NCBI GenBank assembly: GCA_900556255.1
Contig: USNZ01000049.1
Coordinates: forward strand, 1-7,680
Source of the DNA: an uncultured Oscillospiraceae bacterium
GTDB lineage: Bacteria; Bacillota; Clostridia; Oscillospirales; Ruminococcaceae
Reading direction: 5' to 3'
DNA: 7,680 nt
Shown here: piece after piece, positions 1-6,388 of the stretch
How the letters are laid out: each line of letters starts with the position of its first letter
Numbering within the stretch: position 1 is the stretch's first letter
Position numbers and translations under genes: made by a program
Notes under the pieces: generated by a model
Told to the model about the DNA's origin: nothing
What the model saw: only the letters and a program-made list of their open reading frames with translations
Databases searched by the model: none

Positions 1-942
1 TTTGGCCTCCTCCTCAAAGACGCGGATGAACTCCTCGCCGATGATCTTGCGCTTGGATTCGGGGGCGTCCACGCCCGCCAGCTTGGCATAGAAACGGTCA
101 CGGGCATCGACACAGACAAAGTTGATGTCAAACTGACCGCCTTCACCAAAAACCTCGCAGACCTGCTCGCGCTCGTTCTTGCGCAGCAGACCGTGATCAA
201 CGAACACGCAGGTCAGCTGCTTGCCGATGGCTTTGGCCAGCATGGCAGCGCAGACGCTGGAGTCGACACCGCCGGACAGGGCGCACAGCACCTTGCCGTC
301 GCCGATCTTCTCGCGCAGGGCGAGGACGGAATTCTCGACAAAGGAATCCATCTTCCAGGTGCCGACGCAGCCGCAGATGTTATACACAAAGTTGTGCAAA
401 ATGCGGGTGCCGTTGTCGGTGTGCAGTACTTCGGGGTGGAACTGCACGGCATACAGGCCGCGGGCCTTGTCCTGCACGGCGGCAACGGGGCAGTTGGGGG
501 TATGGGCGATGATCTCAAAGCCGGGGGCAGCCTGTTCGATGTAGTCGTTGTGGCTCATCCAGCAGATGTTCTGGGCGGGCAGGGTGTCAAACAGCGGGCT
601 TTCGGTGTCCAGATCGACCAGCGTTTTGCCGTATTCACGCTCGGGGGCTTTGCAGACGTGGCCGCCGAGGGTGTGCATCATCAGCTGGCTGCCGTAGCAG
701 ATGCCCAGAATGGGCACACCCCAGGTGTAAATGTCGGGGTCGATGGTGGGAGAATCCGGCAGATAGGCACTGTTGGGGCCGCCGGTAAAGATAATGCCCT
801 TGGGGTTCTTGGCCTTGATTTTGGCCAAGTCGGTGCGGTAAGAATAGATTTCGCAATACACGTTGCATTCGCGGACGCGGCGGGCGATCAGCTGGTTATA
901 CTGGCCGCCGAAATCCAAAACGATAACGGTTTCCTGCTGCAT
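1..942 (-). CDS. guaA: GMP synthase (glutamine-hydrolysing), N-terminal 314 residues, truncated by window edge
   Basis: GuaA converts XMP to GMP in the cytosol, using ATP and ammonia released from glutamine; it is the last step of de novo guanine nucleotide synthesis. I translated the frame from the ATG at 940-942 to position 1 and found no stop or frameshift. The N-terminus ([20 protein letters not shown]) begins the class I glutamine amidotransferase domain. Its nucleophile is Cys82 in [12 protein letters not shown], with partners His169 and Glu171 in AVQFHPEV. The ATP-pyrophosphatase domain follows, with the P-loop LSGGVDSS at residues 222-229 and a VDHGLLR motif near 248-254. The family is usually about 510-520 residues, so roughly 200 C-terminal residues (the rest of the synthetase and the dimerisation domain) lie outside the window. 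A ribosome binding site (AAGGGAG) sits 6 nt before the start. The gene is divergent from mntP. Identification is secure. Confidence 0.97.
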   Translation of the reverse strand, partial: MQQETVIVLDFGGQYNQLIARRVRECNVYCEIYSYRTDLAKIKAKNPKGIIFTGGPNSAYLPDSPTIDPDIYTWGVPILGICYGSQLMMHTLGGHVCKAPEREYGKTLVDLDTESPLFDTLPAQNICWMSHNDYIEQAAPGFEIIAHTPNCPVAAVQDKARGLYAVQFHPEVLHTDNGTRILHNFVYNICGCVGTWKMDSFVENSVLALREKIGDGKVLCALSGGVDSSVCAAMLAKAIGKQLTCVFVDHGLLRKNEREQVCEVFGEGGQFDINFVCVDARDRFYAKLAGVDAPESKRKIIGEEFIRVFEEEAK

Positions 943-967
943 AGGGAGCTCCCTTCTTATTTTTCAC

Positions 968-1009
968 ATTATATGTAATCAGTATAGCATACTTTGCCGA
1001 AAAAAAACA
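968..1009 (-). promoter_or_regulatory. Candidate guaA promoter (extended -10)
   Basis: Reading leftward, TGCTATACT (complement of 981-989) is an extended -10 element. A weak -35 (TGTTTT, 1004-1009) lies 17 nt upstream within a run of eight Ts. A second -10-like hexamer, TATAAT (968-973), lies closer to the gene but lacks a recognisable -35. The leader to the guaA start would be only about 20-35 nt, which leaves no room for a purine riboswitch. Which hexamer is used cannot be decided from sequence. Confidence 0.4.
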
Positions 1010-1054
1010 GTGGGTGCATAAAAATGTTTTGTCAGATTAGCGTTTTCTAACATA

Positions 1055-1083
1055 TTGACATTATTTTCAGAGTATGGTATGCT
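1055..1083 (+). promoter_or_regulatory. Sigma-70 type promoter driving the mntP leader
   Basis: A perfect -35 (TTGACA, 1055-1060) is followed by a 17-nt spacer and a good -10 (TATGCT, 1078-1083). Transcription should start near 1089-1091, just before the P1 helix of the riboswitch at 1093. That fit between predicted start and aptamer boundary supports both calls. Confidence 0.8.
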
Positions 1084-1092
1084 TTTTTGGCA

Positions 1093-1196
1093 ATAAGGGA
1101 GTAGTCGGTGCGGGTTTGCCGCACAGTTCTGCCAACATAATGGGTTTAGGTAATACGGCATAAAACCCTGGCTTAACTTTAATTGACGAGACTTAT
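1093..1196 (+). ncRNA. yybP-ykoY family Mn2+ riboswitch aptamer
   Basis: This leader aptamer senses Mn2+ and controls the downstream manganese exporter. Visible features match the yybP-ykoY class. P1 is ATAAG (1093-1097) pairing with CTTAT (1192-1196). The conserved GGGAGTAG follows P1 at 1097-1104. A hairpin GTGCGG/CCGCAC is formed by 1108-1113 with 1119-1124. The conserved CAACATA is at 1133-1139. A second hairpin GGGTTT/AAACCC is formed by 1142-1147 with 1163-1168. The closing ACGAGAC precedes the 3' strand of P1. In known members the two asymmetric loops dock side by side and hold Mn2+. The element lies directly between a strong promoter and mntP, the gene most often controlled by this class. 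The 3' strand of P1 also forms part of a terminator stem, so the expected behaviour is ON with Mn2+. I could not run a covariance model; the call rests on conserved loops, helices and context. Confidence 0.88.
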
Positions 1197-1229
1197 CTGC
1201 TCCGATTTGGGGCAGATGGGTCTTTTTTT
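1189..1229 (+). terminator. Riboswitch-controlled intrinsic terminator upstream of mntP
   Basis: The 5' arm AGACTTATCTGCTCC (1189-1203), the loop GATTT and the 3' arm GGGGCAGATGGGTCT (1209-1223) form an uninterrupted 15-bp stem that includes three G-U pairs, followed by a T-tract at 1223-1229. The 5' arm contains the 3' strand of aptamer P1 (1192-1196) and the last bases of the conserved GAGAC. The terminator and the folded aptamer therefore exclude each other. This is direct sequence evidence for transcriptional control in which Mn2+ binding prevents termination. Confidence 0.88.
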
Positions 1230-1266
1230 ATTTGCCGTGCTCCCGCAAAAAGATGGAGGAAATACG

Positions 1267-1824
1267 ATGACGTTACCGGATCTGATTTTAATTGCCGTGG
1301 GGCTTTCGATGGATGCCTTTGCCGTGTCTGTCTGCAAGGGGCTGTCGGTGCGCAGGGTAAGCGCAAGACACGCGCTGCTTTGCGGCGTGTGGTTCGGCGG
1401 GTTTCAGGCGCTGATGCCGCTGCTGGGCTTCTTTTTGGGCGACCGCTTTGCCTCGCTGCTGACCCGCTTTGGACCGTGGATCGCCTTTGTGCTGCTGGCG
1501 CTGATCGGCGGCAATATGATCAAGGAGAGCTTTGGCGGGGACGAAACGCTGGACGACGACTTTTCTGCCAAGGCTATGCTGCCCCTGGCCGTGGCCACCA
1601 GCATTGATGCCTTTGCCGTGGGCGTCAGCTTTGCGGCCATGCAGGTACACATTGCCCCGGCGGCGGGTCTGATTGGCGTTATCACCTGCGGGCTGTCCGC
1701 TGTGGGCGTCAAGGCGGGCGCGGTGTTCGGCGACAAATACCGCGCCCCGGCGGAGCGCGCAGGCGGTGCGGTGCTGATTTTGATTGGCGCCAAAACGCTG
1801 CTGACCGGGCTGGGGGTTCTGTAA
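1267..1824 (+). CDS. mntP: Manganese efflux pump MntP
   Basis: MntP is an inner-membrane exporter that lowers toxic cytoplasmic Mn2+. The 185-residue product matches the family length of about 185-190. It shows the internal two-fold repeat typical of the family: SMDAFAVS near the start (Asp16 in the first membrane helix) and SIDAFAVG in the second half (Asp114). These acidic intramembrane positions are thought to handle the metal. A hydrophilic loop (about residues 86-101, rich in Asp/Glu) separates the two three-helix halves. A conserved FGDKYR and an AERAGG...LIxIG motif close the protein. The start at 1267 was chosen because GGAGG (1255-1259) lies 7 nt upstream. A longer in-frame reading from TTG at 1183 would begin inside the riboswitch and cross the terminator, so it is not a real start. 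The manganese riboswitch immediately upstream fits the function. Identification is secure. Confidence 0.95.
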   Translation: MTLPDLILIAVGLSMDAFAVSVCKGLSVRRVSARHALLCGVWFGGFQALMPLLGFFLGDRFASLLTRFGPWIAFVLLALIGGNMIKESFGGDETLDDDFSAKAMLPLAVATSIDAFAVGVSFAAMQVHIAPAAGLIGVITCGLSAVGVKAGAVFGDKYRAPAERAGGAVLILIGAKTLLTGLGVL

Positions 1825-1831
1825 AACCAAC

Positions 1832-1855
1832 GCGGTGCGGCAGAAATTGCCCCGC
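1832..1855 (+). terminator. Weak hairpin after mntP, possible terminator
   Basis: GCGG (1832-1835) and GGCA (1839-1842) pair with TGCC (1848-1851) and CCGC (1852-1855), with a 3-nt bulge and a GAAAT loop. It begins 8 nt after the mntP stop codon, where a terminator is expected. It is followed only by TTATCCCC and not a proper T-tract, so efficient intrinsic termination is doubtful and some read-through into the next gene is possible. Confidence 0.25.
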
Positions 1856-1872
1856 TTATCCCCTGCCACGGC

Positions 1873-1902
1873 TTGCTAGGCGATGGGCAAATGTGGTATA
1901 AT
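1873..1902 (+). promoter_or_regulatory. Extended -10 promoter for the 534-residue membrane protein gene
   Basis: A consensus TATAAT (1897-1902) is preceded by TGG (1894-1896), giving an extended -10. A partial -35 (TTGCTA, 1873-1878) lies 18 nt upstream. Transcription would start near 1909, leaving about a 30-nt leader before the ATG at 1940. This makes the downstream gene independently transcribed and not necessarily under manganese control. Confidence 0.65.
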
Positions 1903-1939
1903 CAAGGCGGTATTCTTATCAAAATGAGAAGGTTTTTCT

Positions 1940-3544
1940 ATGAAAGCATGTAAAAAACTGGTCTTTCCCCTGACAGCGGTCATGGTGGCTGCGGTGGCGC
2001 TGCTGCAGGTCATGGGGGAAAGCTATTCCGCCATAAACAGCTGGAACCGGCTGTTTGAAAACCCCGTACAGAGCACGGTGCAGTTCCTGATCGTATTTAT
2101 GCTGTGGTATGCCCTGCTGGCGGCGGCCTACCGCTGGTGCGAGCGCCCCTTTACCGCCGAAACGCCTGTGCCCTATAAAAAGGTATTTGCGTTTTCGCTG
2201 CTGGTGCTGGGCATCTGCTGGTTGCCGGGGATCGTCATAAATTATCCGGGCAGTTTTGGCACCGATGCGCTGTATCAGCTGAAGGGCTATTACGGGTACG
2301 AGGTGTTCATTGACGACAACCTGCTGCATACCCTGATGATGGCGGTTTTTGTAAACCTGGGGGATCTTTTCGGCAATCGCGGTTTGGGCGCATTTTTGTA
2401 CACGGTATTTCAGGCGCTGCTGCTGGCGGTCAGCTTTGCGGTGGTCTGCGCGGAAATTTACACTATGCTGCGGGGCAAGGGCCGCAAGCCCGGCTATGCC
2501 CTGAGCCTTTTGTTCTTTGCTGTGGTGCCCATGTGGGGGCAGTTTGCCCAGTGGATCAGCAAGGACGTGCCCTATACGGCCATTTCAACGCTGTGGCTGG
2601 TCTGCCTGATGCGGTGCATCCGCAGCGGCAAAACCGTGAGTCGGGCCAACCTGGTCTGCCTGACGGTCACGGACATTCTGACCTGCCTGCTGCGGCTGAA
2701 CGGGCCGTTTGCGGTGTTTCCCACCATGGTCGTGCTGCTGTTGGCCATGCCGCGCGCTACCAAGAAATATCTGGTGGTTTCGCTGCTGTCGGTGCTGGTC
2801 ATCTACACGGGGGCACACAAGGTGCTGAGTGTGCCGGCCGGCCGCATCACGGAAAACCAGCCCCTGAAACTGGCGGGCATGGTGCATCTGAACCAGGTGC
2901 AGCAGGTCATGCGCAGCTATATTGAGCATCCCGGCGGGATTACGCCGGAGGAATACGCCATCATCGACGAGGTCATCGAGGCCGACAAGATGGCAGAAAC
3001 GTACAGCCCGACCAACCTGGATCCCATACTGGGCATACGCCGTGCGACCACGCCGGAGGAGATACGGGCATTTCAGCAGCTGTGGTTCAGGATTTTGCTG
3101 CGCTACCCTGCCAGCTGTGTGCAGGCATCGCTGAACAAATGCTTTGGCTACTATTCGGCATCGGCCAGGGGCTATGTCAAGCTGCTGGGCCATGAGATCG
3201 AGCCGGATCCGAGGCTGGAATTGACACCGGCGTTCTCCGAGGCGGCGCGCGGGCGATATCAGGAGCTTATATCCAAGGTAGAAAATCTGCCTGGGCTGCG
3301 GTATCTGGCAACGGCGGGCTTTTACACCCAGGTGGCGTTTTTGTGCGGCTGGTCGCTGCTGCGCAAAAAAAAGTGGAAGGAGCTTATCCCGCTTTTGCCC
3401 ATCGGTGTGAACATCTGCGTTTGCCTGGCCAGCCCGCTGTCAAGATTTATCCGCTATGAACTCCCTGTGGCAGCGGCGGCCCCGCTGCTGATGGCCTGGG
3501 TGGTGGCCGTGCTGAAGGCACCCCCGCAGGACGAAACCTTATAA
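1940..3544 (+). CDS. Polytopic membrane protein of unknown function, GT-C/DUF6020-like
   Basis: I do not recognise a specific gene. The 534-residue product has a hydrophobic N-terminal segment (about residues 7-25) and further likely membrane helices near 47-64, 83-101, 131-145, 152-172, 187-203, 213-227, 238-251, 256-270 and 277-291. A soluble stretch of roughly 150 residues follows (about 300-455), then helices near 458-474, 482-498 and 508-526. A short loop after the third helix, NYPGSFGTDALYQL (residues 101-114), followed by IDDNLLHT (124-131) and SKDVPYTA (207-214), recalls the extracytoplasmic acidic loops of GT-C glycosyltransferases and the DUF6020 family. Near the C-terminus, SPLSRFIRYELP (498-509) resembles the Arg/Tyr-Pro motif before the last helix in such proteins. 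A role in transferring lipid-linked sugars to cell-surface material is therefore possible but is inference. The start is supported by GAGAAGG (1926-1932) 7 nt upstream. The gene appears to be a single-gene unit with its own promoter and terminator. Confidence 0.85.
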   Translation: MKACKKLVFPLTAVMVAAVALLQVMGESYSAINSWNRLFENPVQSTVQFLIVFMLWYALLAAAYRWCERPFTAETPVPYKKVFAFSLLVLGICWLPGIVINYPGSFGTDALYQLKGYYGYEVFIDDNLLHTLMMAVFVNLGDLFGNRGLGAFLYTVFQALLLAVSFAVVCAEIYTMLRGKGRKPGYALSLLFFAVVPMWGQFAQWISKDVPYTAISTLWLVCLMRCIRSGKTVSRANLVCLTVTDILTCLLRLNGPFAVFPTMVVLLLAMPRATKKYLVVSLLSVLVIYTGAHKVLSVPAGRITENQPLKLAGMVHLNQVQQVMRSYIEHPGGITPEEYAIIDEVIEADKMAETYSPTNLDPILGIRRATTPEEIRAFQQLWFRILLRYPASCVQASLNKCFGYYSASARGYVKLLGHEIEPDPRLELTPAFSEAARGRYQELISKVENLPGLRYLATAGFYTQVAFLCGWSLLRKKKWKELIPLLPIGVNICVCLASPLSRFIRYELPVAAAAPLLMAWVVAVLKAPPQDETL

Positions 3545-3550
3545 AAACAG

Positions 3551-3604
3551 AAAAGGCACCGCGCCGTACCCGCCGCTAAGGCAAAGGATGACGCGGTGCT
3601 TTTT
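3551..3604. terminator. Bidirectional intrinsic terminator between convergent transcription units
   Basis: AAAAGGCACCGCG (3551-3563) pairs with CGCGGTGCTTTTT (3592-3604) to give a 13-bp stem with one G-T pair and a 28-nt loop, which may hold a small inner stem GCC/GGC (3572-3574 with 3580-3582). In the plus direction it ends in five Ts and lies 6 nt after the stop of the membrane-protein gene. In the minus direction it ends in TTTTCTGTTTTT and lies 23 nt after the rnfB stop. Both converging units can therefore terminate here. Confidence 0.85.
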
Positions 3605-3627
3605 GGTTTGTTTGGGACAGGCCCTGC

Positions 3628-4464
3628 TTACAGGACCTTATGCTCCGGCACGGCCGAATCCACGGGGCGGGGCGAACCTTCGACCCACTGGATGGCCTTC
3701 TTGGGGCACTTGGAAACGCAGGTGCCGCAGCCGTTGCACTTGGTGTAGTCGATCACGGCAACGTTGTCCTTGAGGAAGATGGCCTCGTTGGGGCAGTTGC
3801 GCACACACAGGCCGCAGGCAATGCAGCCGACACGGCAGGCCTTGTTGACCACAGGGCCTTTGTCCTTGCTGGAGCACTTGACGGCGGGCTGGGAAGCGAT
3901 GGGCTTCATCTGGATAATATGGCGCGGGCAGGCGACGGTGCAGGCGGTGCAGCCGGTGCACTTGGTGCGGTCCACCACGGCAACACCGTTTACCACATGG
4001 ATGGCGTCAAACTTACAGGCGCGGGTGCAGTCGCCCAGGCCCAGGCAGCCGAAGGCGCAGGCACTGGGACCGCCCGCCACGGCAGCCGCGGCGGCGCAGG
4101 TCTGGATGCCCTGATAGTCAAACCGTTTGCCGCAGTTGACACCGCCGTTGCAGATAACGGTGGCGCGCAGGCTGGGGCGGTCGTCGGTATCGTTGCCCAT
4201 GATCAGGTTGATGGCGTCGTTGGTCTTGTCGCCGCCGGGGGCGCACTTATAGGTGGGGGCTTTGCCCTCGACAATGGCCTTGGCATAGTCGGCGCAGCCG
4301 GCATAGCCGCAGCCGCCGCAGTTGGCACCTGCCAGACATTCGGTGATCTGGGCAATGCGCGGATCCTCGTACACGGCCATGAATTTGGAGGCCAGCACCA
4401 GAATGACGCCGCCGGCCAGACCCAGCACCACCAGTACGACGATAGCTAATACAATCGGGTTCAT
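3628..4464 (-). CDS. rnfB: Rnf complex subunit RnfB, ferredoxin-type iron-sulfur protein
   Basis: RnfB is the peripheral, membrane-anchored subunit thought to accept electrons from reduced ferredoxin and pass them into the complex. The 278-residue product starts with one membrane helix (about residues 4-26). A 4Fe-4S domain follows with Cys43, 49, 52, 57 (CLAGANCGGCGYAGC) and Cys74. A clostridial-type central part carries Cys105, 111, 123 and the motif CAFGCLGLGDCTRAC (Cys136, 140, 146, 150). Three ferredoxin motifs close it: CTGCTACTVACP (169-180), CIACGLCVRNCP (214-225) and CNGCGTCVSKCP (243-254). This would bind about five or six clusters. The protein is longer than the roughly 190-residue proteobacterial RsxB but fits anaerobic Firmicutes. 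The start lies 18 nt after the rnfA stop, with AAAGGGG in that gap. It is the last gene of the operon. Confidence 0.96.
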   Translation of the reverse strand: MNPIVLAIVVLVVLGLAGGVILVLASKFMAVYEDPRIAQITECLAGANCGGCGYAGCADYAKAIVEGKAPTYKCAPGGDKTNDAINLIMGNDTDDRPSLRATVICNGGVNCGKRFDYQGIQTCAAAAAVAGGPSACAFGCLGLGDCTRACKFDAIHVVNGVAVVDRTKCTGCTACTVACPRHIIQMKPIASQPAVKCSSKDKGPVVNKACRVGCIACGLCVRNCPNEAIFLKDNVAVIDYTKCNGCGTCVSKCPKKAIQWVEGSPRPVDSAVPEHKVL

Positions 4465-4482
4465 ACGTTTGTTTCCCCTTTC

Positions 4483-5121
4483 TTAGAAAATCGCGTTGAT
4501 GATGTTTTCGACCATACCGCCGAAGCCCATAAAGCTCAGCGAGGTAATGGCGGCGGACACCAGCGTGATGGGCAGACCCTTAAAGCTCTCCGGCGGGTTG
4601 GCGTTTTCAACGCGCTGACGCACACCGCAGAACAGCAGCATGGCAACGAGGAAACCGACACCGGCACCGGCGGCGCAGACGAGCGCCTCGGCGTAGGCAA
4701 GACCGAAACCGTACTGCTCGACCACGGAGGAGTAGTCCTGCACGGCCAGAATGGTGACGCCCAGCACGCAGCAGTTGGTGGTGATCAGCGGCAGGTATAC
4801 GCCCAGGGACTGGTACAGGGCGGGAATGTATTTTTTCAGAGTGATCTCGATCAGCTGCACGAGCACGGCAATGACCAGGATAAAGACGATGGTCTGCAGA
4901 TAGCCGAGATCAAAGGCGTCCAGCAGCAAAATTTGCAGCGGGAAGGTCACCGCCGTGGCAATGACCATGACCGCGATGACGGCCATACCCATACCGGCGG
5001 AGGAGTCCAGCTTTTTGGAAACGCCCAGGAAGGGGCAGATGCCCAAAAACTGCACCAGAACGTAGTTGTTGACCAAAATCATGCTGAAGAAAATCGTGGC
5101 AAAAGTAGCTACGGGATTCAT
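4483..5121 (-). CDS. rnfA: Rnf complex membrane subunit RnfA
   Basis: RnfA is an integral membrane subunit which, with RnfE, forms the inverted-repeat core of the ion-translocating ferredoxin:NAD+ oxidoreductase. The 212-residue product has about six membrane helices. It carries the conserved half-helix cysteine motifs GICPFLG (Cys29) and TTNCCVLG (Cys117, Cys118), which in Rnf/Nqr complexes help hold an intramembrane iron-sulfur cluster between RnfA and RnfE. Motifs such as YLPLITTN and a C-terminal GFGGM are typical. It is slightly longer than the usual 190-200 residues because of its C-terminal region. Its ATG overlaps the rnfE stop (ATGA, 5118-5121), which implies coupled translation; GAAGGTG lies upstream inside rnfE. 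Identification is secure. Confidence 0.96.
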   Translation of the reverse strand: MNPVATFATIFFSMILVNNYVLVQFLGICPFLGVSKKLDSSAGMGMAVIAVMVIATAVTFPLQILLLDAFDLGYLQTIVFILVIAVLVQLIEITLKKYIPALYQSLGVYLPLITTNCCVLGVTILAVQDYSSVVEQYGFGLAYAEALVCAAGAGVGFLVAMLLFCGVRQRVENANPPESFKGLPITLVSAAITSLSFMGFGGMVENIINAIF

Positions 5122-5810
5122 TGCTGGGCACCTTCTTTCTGATTCTGCTTGGCGTCGTCGATCTGCTCCAGCATAAGGTCGCCGCAGGTCTTGCGCTCAA
5201 TGGGCTTGTTCAGCTTGCGCTCCAGCCAGACACAGCCGGCCATCAGGCAGCCGAACACAAAGAAACCGCCGGGGGCAGAGTTCATGACGGTCATGCGGTC
5301 GATGCCCTCGGGGATGACCGTGATGCCCAGCCAGGTGCCGTTGCCGATGATCTCACGGATGGAGGACATCAGCACCATGGTCAGGATATAGCCCACACCC
5401 ATGCCGAGACCGTCCAGCGCGGAATCGACAACGGTGTTTTTGCAGGCGAACATCTCGGCACGGCCGAGGATGATGCAGTTGACGACGATCAGCGCCAGGA
5501 ACACGCCCAGGCTCTTGTACAGGCTGGGGACGAACGCCTGCAGAATCATCTGCACCACGGTAACGAAGGTGGCGATGATGACAATGTAGCACGGCAGGTG
5601 CACCTTGGCAGGGATGATCTTGCGCATGGCAGAGATAACAATGTTGGAGCATACCAGCACAAAGGTCATGGCAAAGCCCATACCGGCAGCGCCGGATACG
5701 GTGGTGGTAACGGCCAGCGCAGAGCAGCAGCCCAGCACCAGACGCAGAACGGGGTTTTCACGCAGGATGCCCGCGGTAAATACTTTCCATTTGCTCGGTT
5801 TTTCCGCCAT
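5118..5810 (-). CDS. rnfE: Rnf complex membrane subunit RnfE
   Basis: RnfE is the homologue and partner of RnfA in the membrane core of the Rnf complex. The 230-residue length is typical. The cytoplasmic N-terminus (KWKVFTAGILRENPVLRLVLG) leads into the first cysteine motif LGCCSALAVTT (Cys28, Cys29). The second motif is VVNCIILGRAEMFA (Cys112). Together with the RnfA cysteines these would bind the intramembrane cluster. About six hydrophobic segments follow the family pattern, ending in a charged cytoplasmic tail (from about residue 198). The ATG at 5808-5810 lies 2 nt after the rnfG stop. A strong AAGGGGGG Shine-Dalgarno sits inside the end of rnfG. The gene overlaps rnfA by 4 nt. Confidence 0.96.
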   Translation of the reverse strand: MAEKPSKWKVFTAGILRENPVLRLVLGCCSALAVTTTVSGAAGMGFAMTFVLVCSNIVISAMRKIIPAKVHLPCYIVIIATFVTVVQMILQAFVPSLYKSLGVFLALIVVNCIILGRAEMFACKNTVVDSALDGLGMGVGYILTMVLMSSIREIIGNGTWLGITVIPEGIDRMTVMNSAPGGFFVFGCLMAGCVWLERKLNKPIERKTCGDLMLEQIDDAKQNQKEGAQQ

Positions 5811-5812
5811 CG

Positions 5813-6388
5813 TTACATACCCCCCTTGATTTCGTTATTGTAGCAGTCGATTGCGGCATTGACCGCGTTGTACACGGCATTGGTGGAGTAGGTCGCGCCG
5901 GAGACGCTGTCCACGGGGCTGCCCGCGGACACCTTGCCGCCGTTCCAGCCCATAAAGCCGGAGGCGAAGCGCTCCTCCCCTACCTTGGAGCCGATGCCCG
6001 TGGTCTGGGTGGAGGCGTCGATGCTGATGCCGGAGATCGCACCGTTGCCATCAAAGGCAACGTAGACGGTGACATCCTTGCCGGAGTAGCCGGTGGCGGC
6101 TGCCTTGACGGCAACATCGCCGGCAGCGGTCTTGACGGCACCGGTCACATTGGCGGTGGTCAGGTTTTCCAGCTCGGTCAGCTCATCGGTGGTGGTGCCC
6201 TGCGGCAGCACCGACACATACGCGGCCAGGGTCTCGGCGCGGGTGTTGGCCTCAATAATGGGGGCGGTGATGTTGTTCAGCACTGCCAGGATGGCACTGC
6301 ACACCAGGCAGATGACAACCAGCACGACAACGGGGAAAACCAACTCTTTAGAAGCGGACTGCTTCTCGGCAGAAGAATTGTTGGCCAT
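5813..6388 (-). CDS. rnfG: Rnf complex flavoprotein subunit RnfG
   Basis: RnfG is anchored by one N-terminal helix (about residues 17-38) and exposes an extracytoplasmic domain carrying FMN bound covalently by a phosphoester to threonine. The attachment motif DSVSGATYST is present (SGAT at residues 163-166, acceptor Thr166). The upstream conserved stretch QTTGIGSKV (128-136) and the AFDGNGAISGISI strand region (111-123) also match the family. The 191-residue length is normal for Firmicutes. Attachment needs the flavinyltransferase ApbE, which is not encoded in this window. The start ATG shares one base with the rnfD stop (TGATG), suggesting translational coupling, with AAGGAAGGGGG upstream. 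Confidence 0.95.
   Translation of the reverse strand: MANNSSAEKQSASKELVFPVVVLVVICLVCSAILAVLNNITAPIIEANTRAETLAAYVSVLPQGTTTDELTELENLTTANVTGAVKTAAGDVAVKAAATGYSGKDVTVYVAFDGNGAISGISIDASTQTTGIGSKVGEERFASGFMGWNGGKVSAGSPVDSVSGATYSTNAVYNAVNAAIDCYNNEIKGGM

Noticed and set aside
193..978. 261-residue open frame on the plus strand, antisense to guaA
   Set aside because: It lies fully opposite an intact guaA frame with Cys, His and Glu catalytic residues and the SGGVDSS loop. It has no ribosome binding site and reads as Gly/Ala/Val-rich low-complexity sequence typical of antisense frames in GC-rich genes.
943..1010. Possible purine riboswitch in the guaA leader
   Set aside because: The predicted leader is only about 20-35 nt long and contains none of the conserved purine aptamer loops.
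979..1161. 60-residue open frame on the minus strand between guaA and mntP
   Set aside because: It overlaps the mntP promoter and the riboswitch, has no convincing ribosome binding site and no recognisable protein features.
1183..1266. N-terminal extension of MntP from a TTG codon
   Set aside because: These bases are the 3' end of the riboswitch aptamer and its terminator. The ATG at 1267 has a well-placed GGAGG and gives the normal MntP length and N-terminus.
3640..4449. 269-residue open frame on the plus strand, antisense to rnfB
   Set aside because: It mirrors rnfB, whose Cys motifs are unmistakable. The antisense product is Gly/Ala/Val-rich and has no family features.
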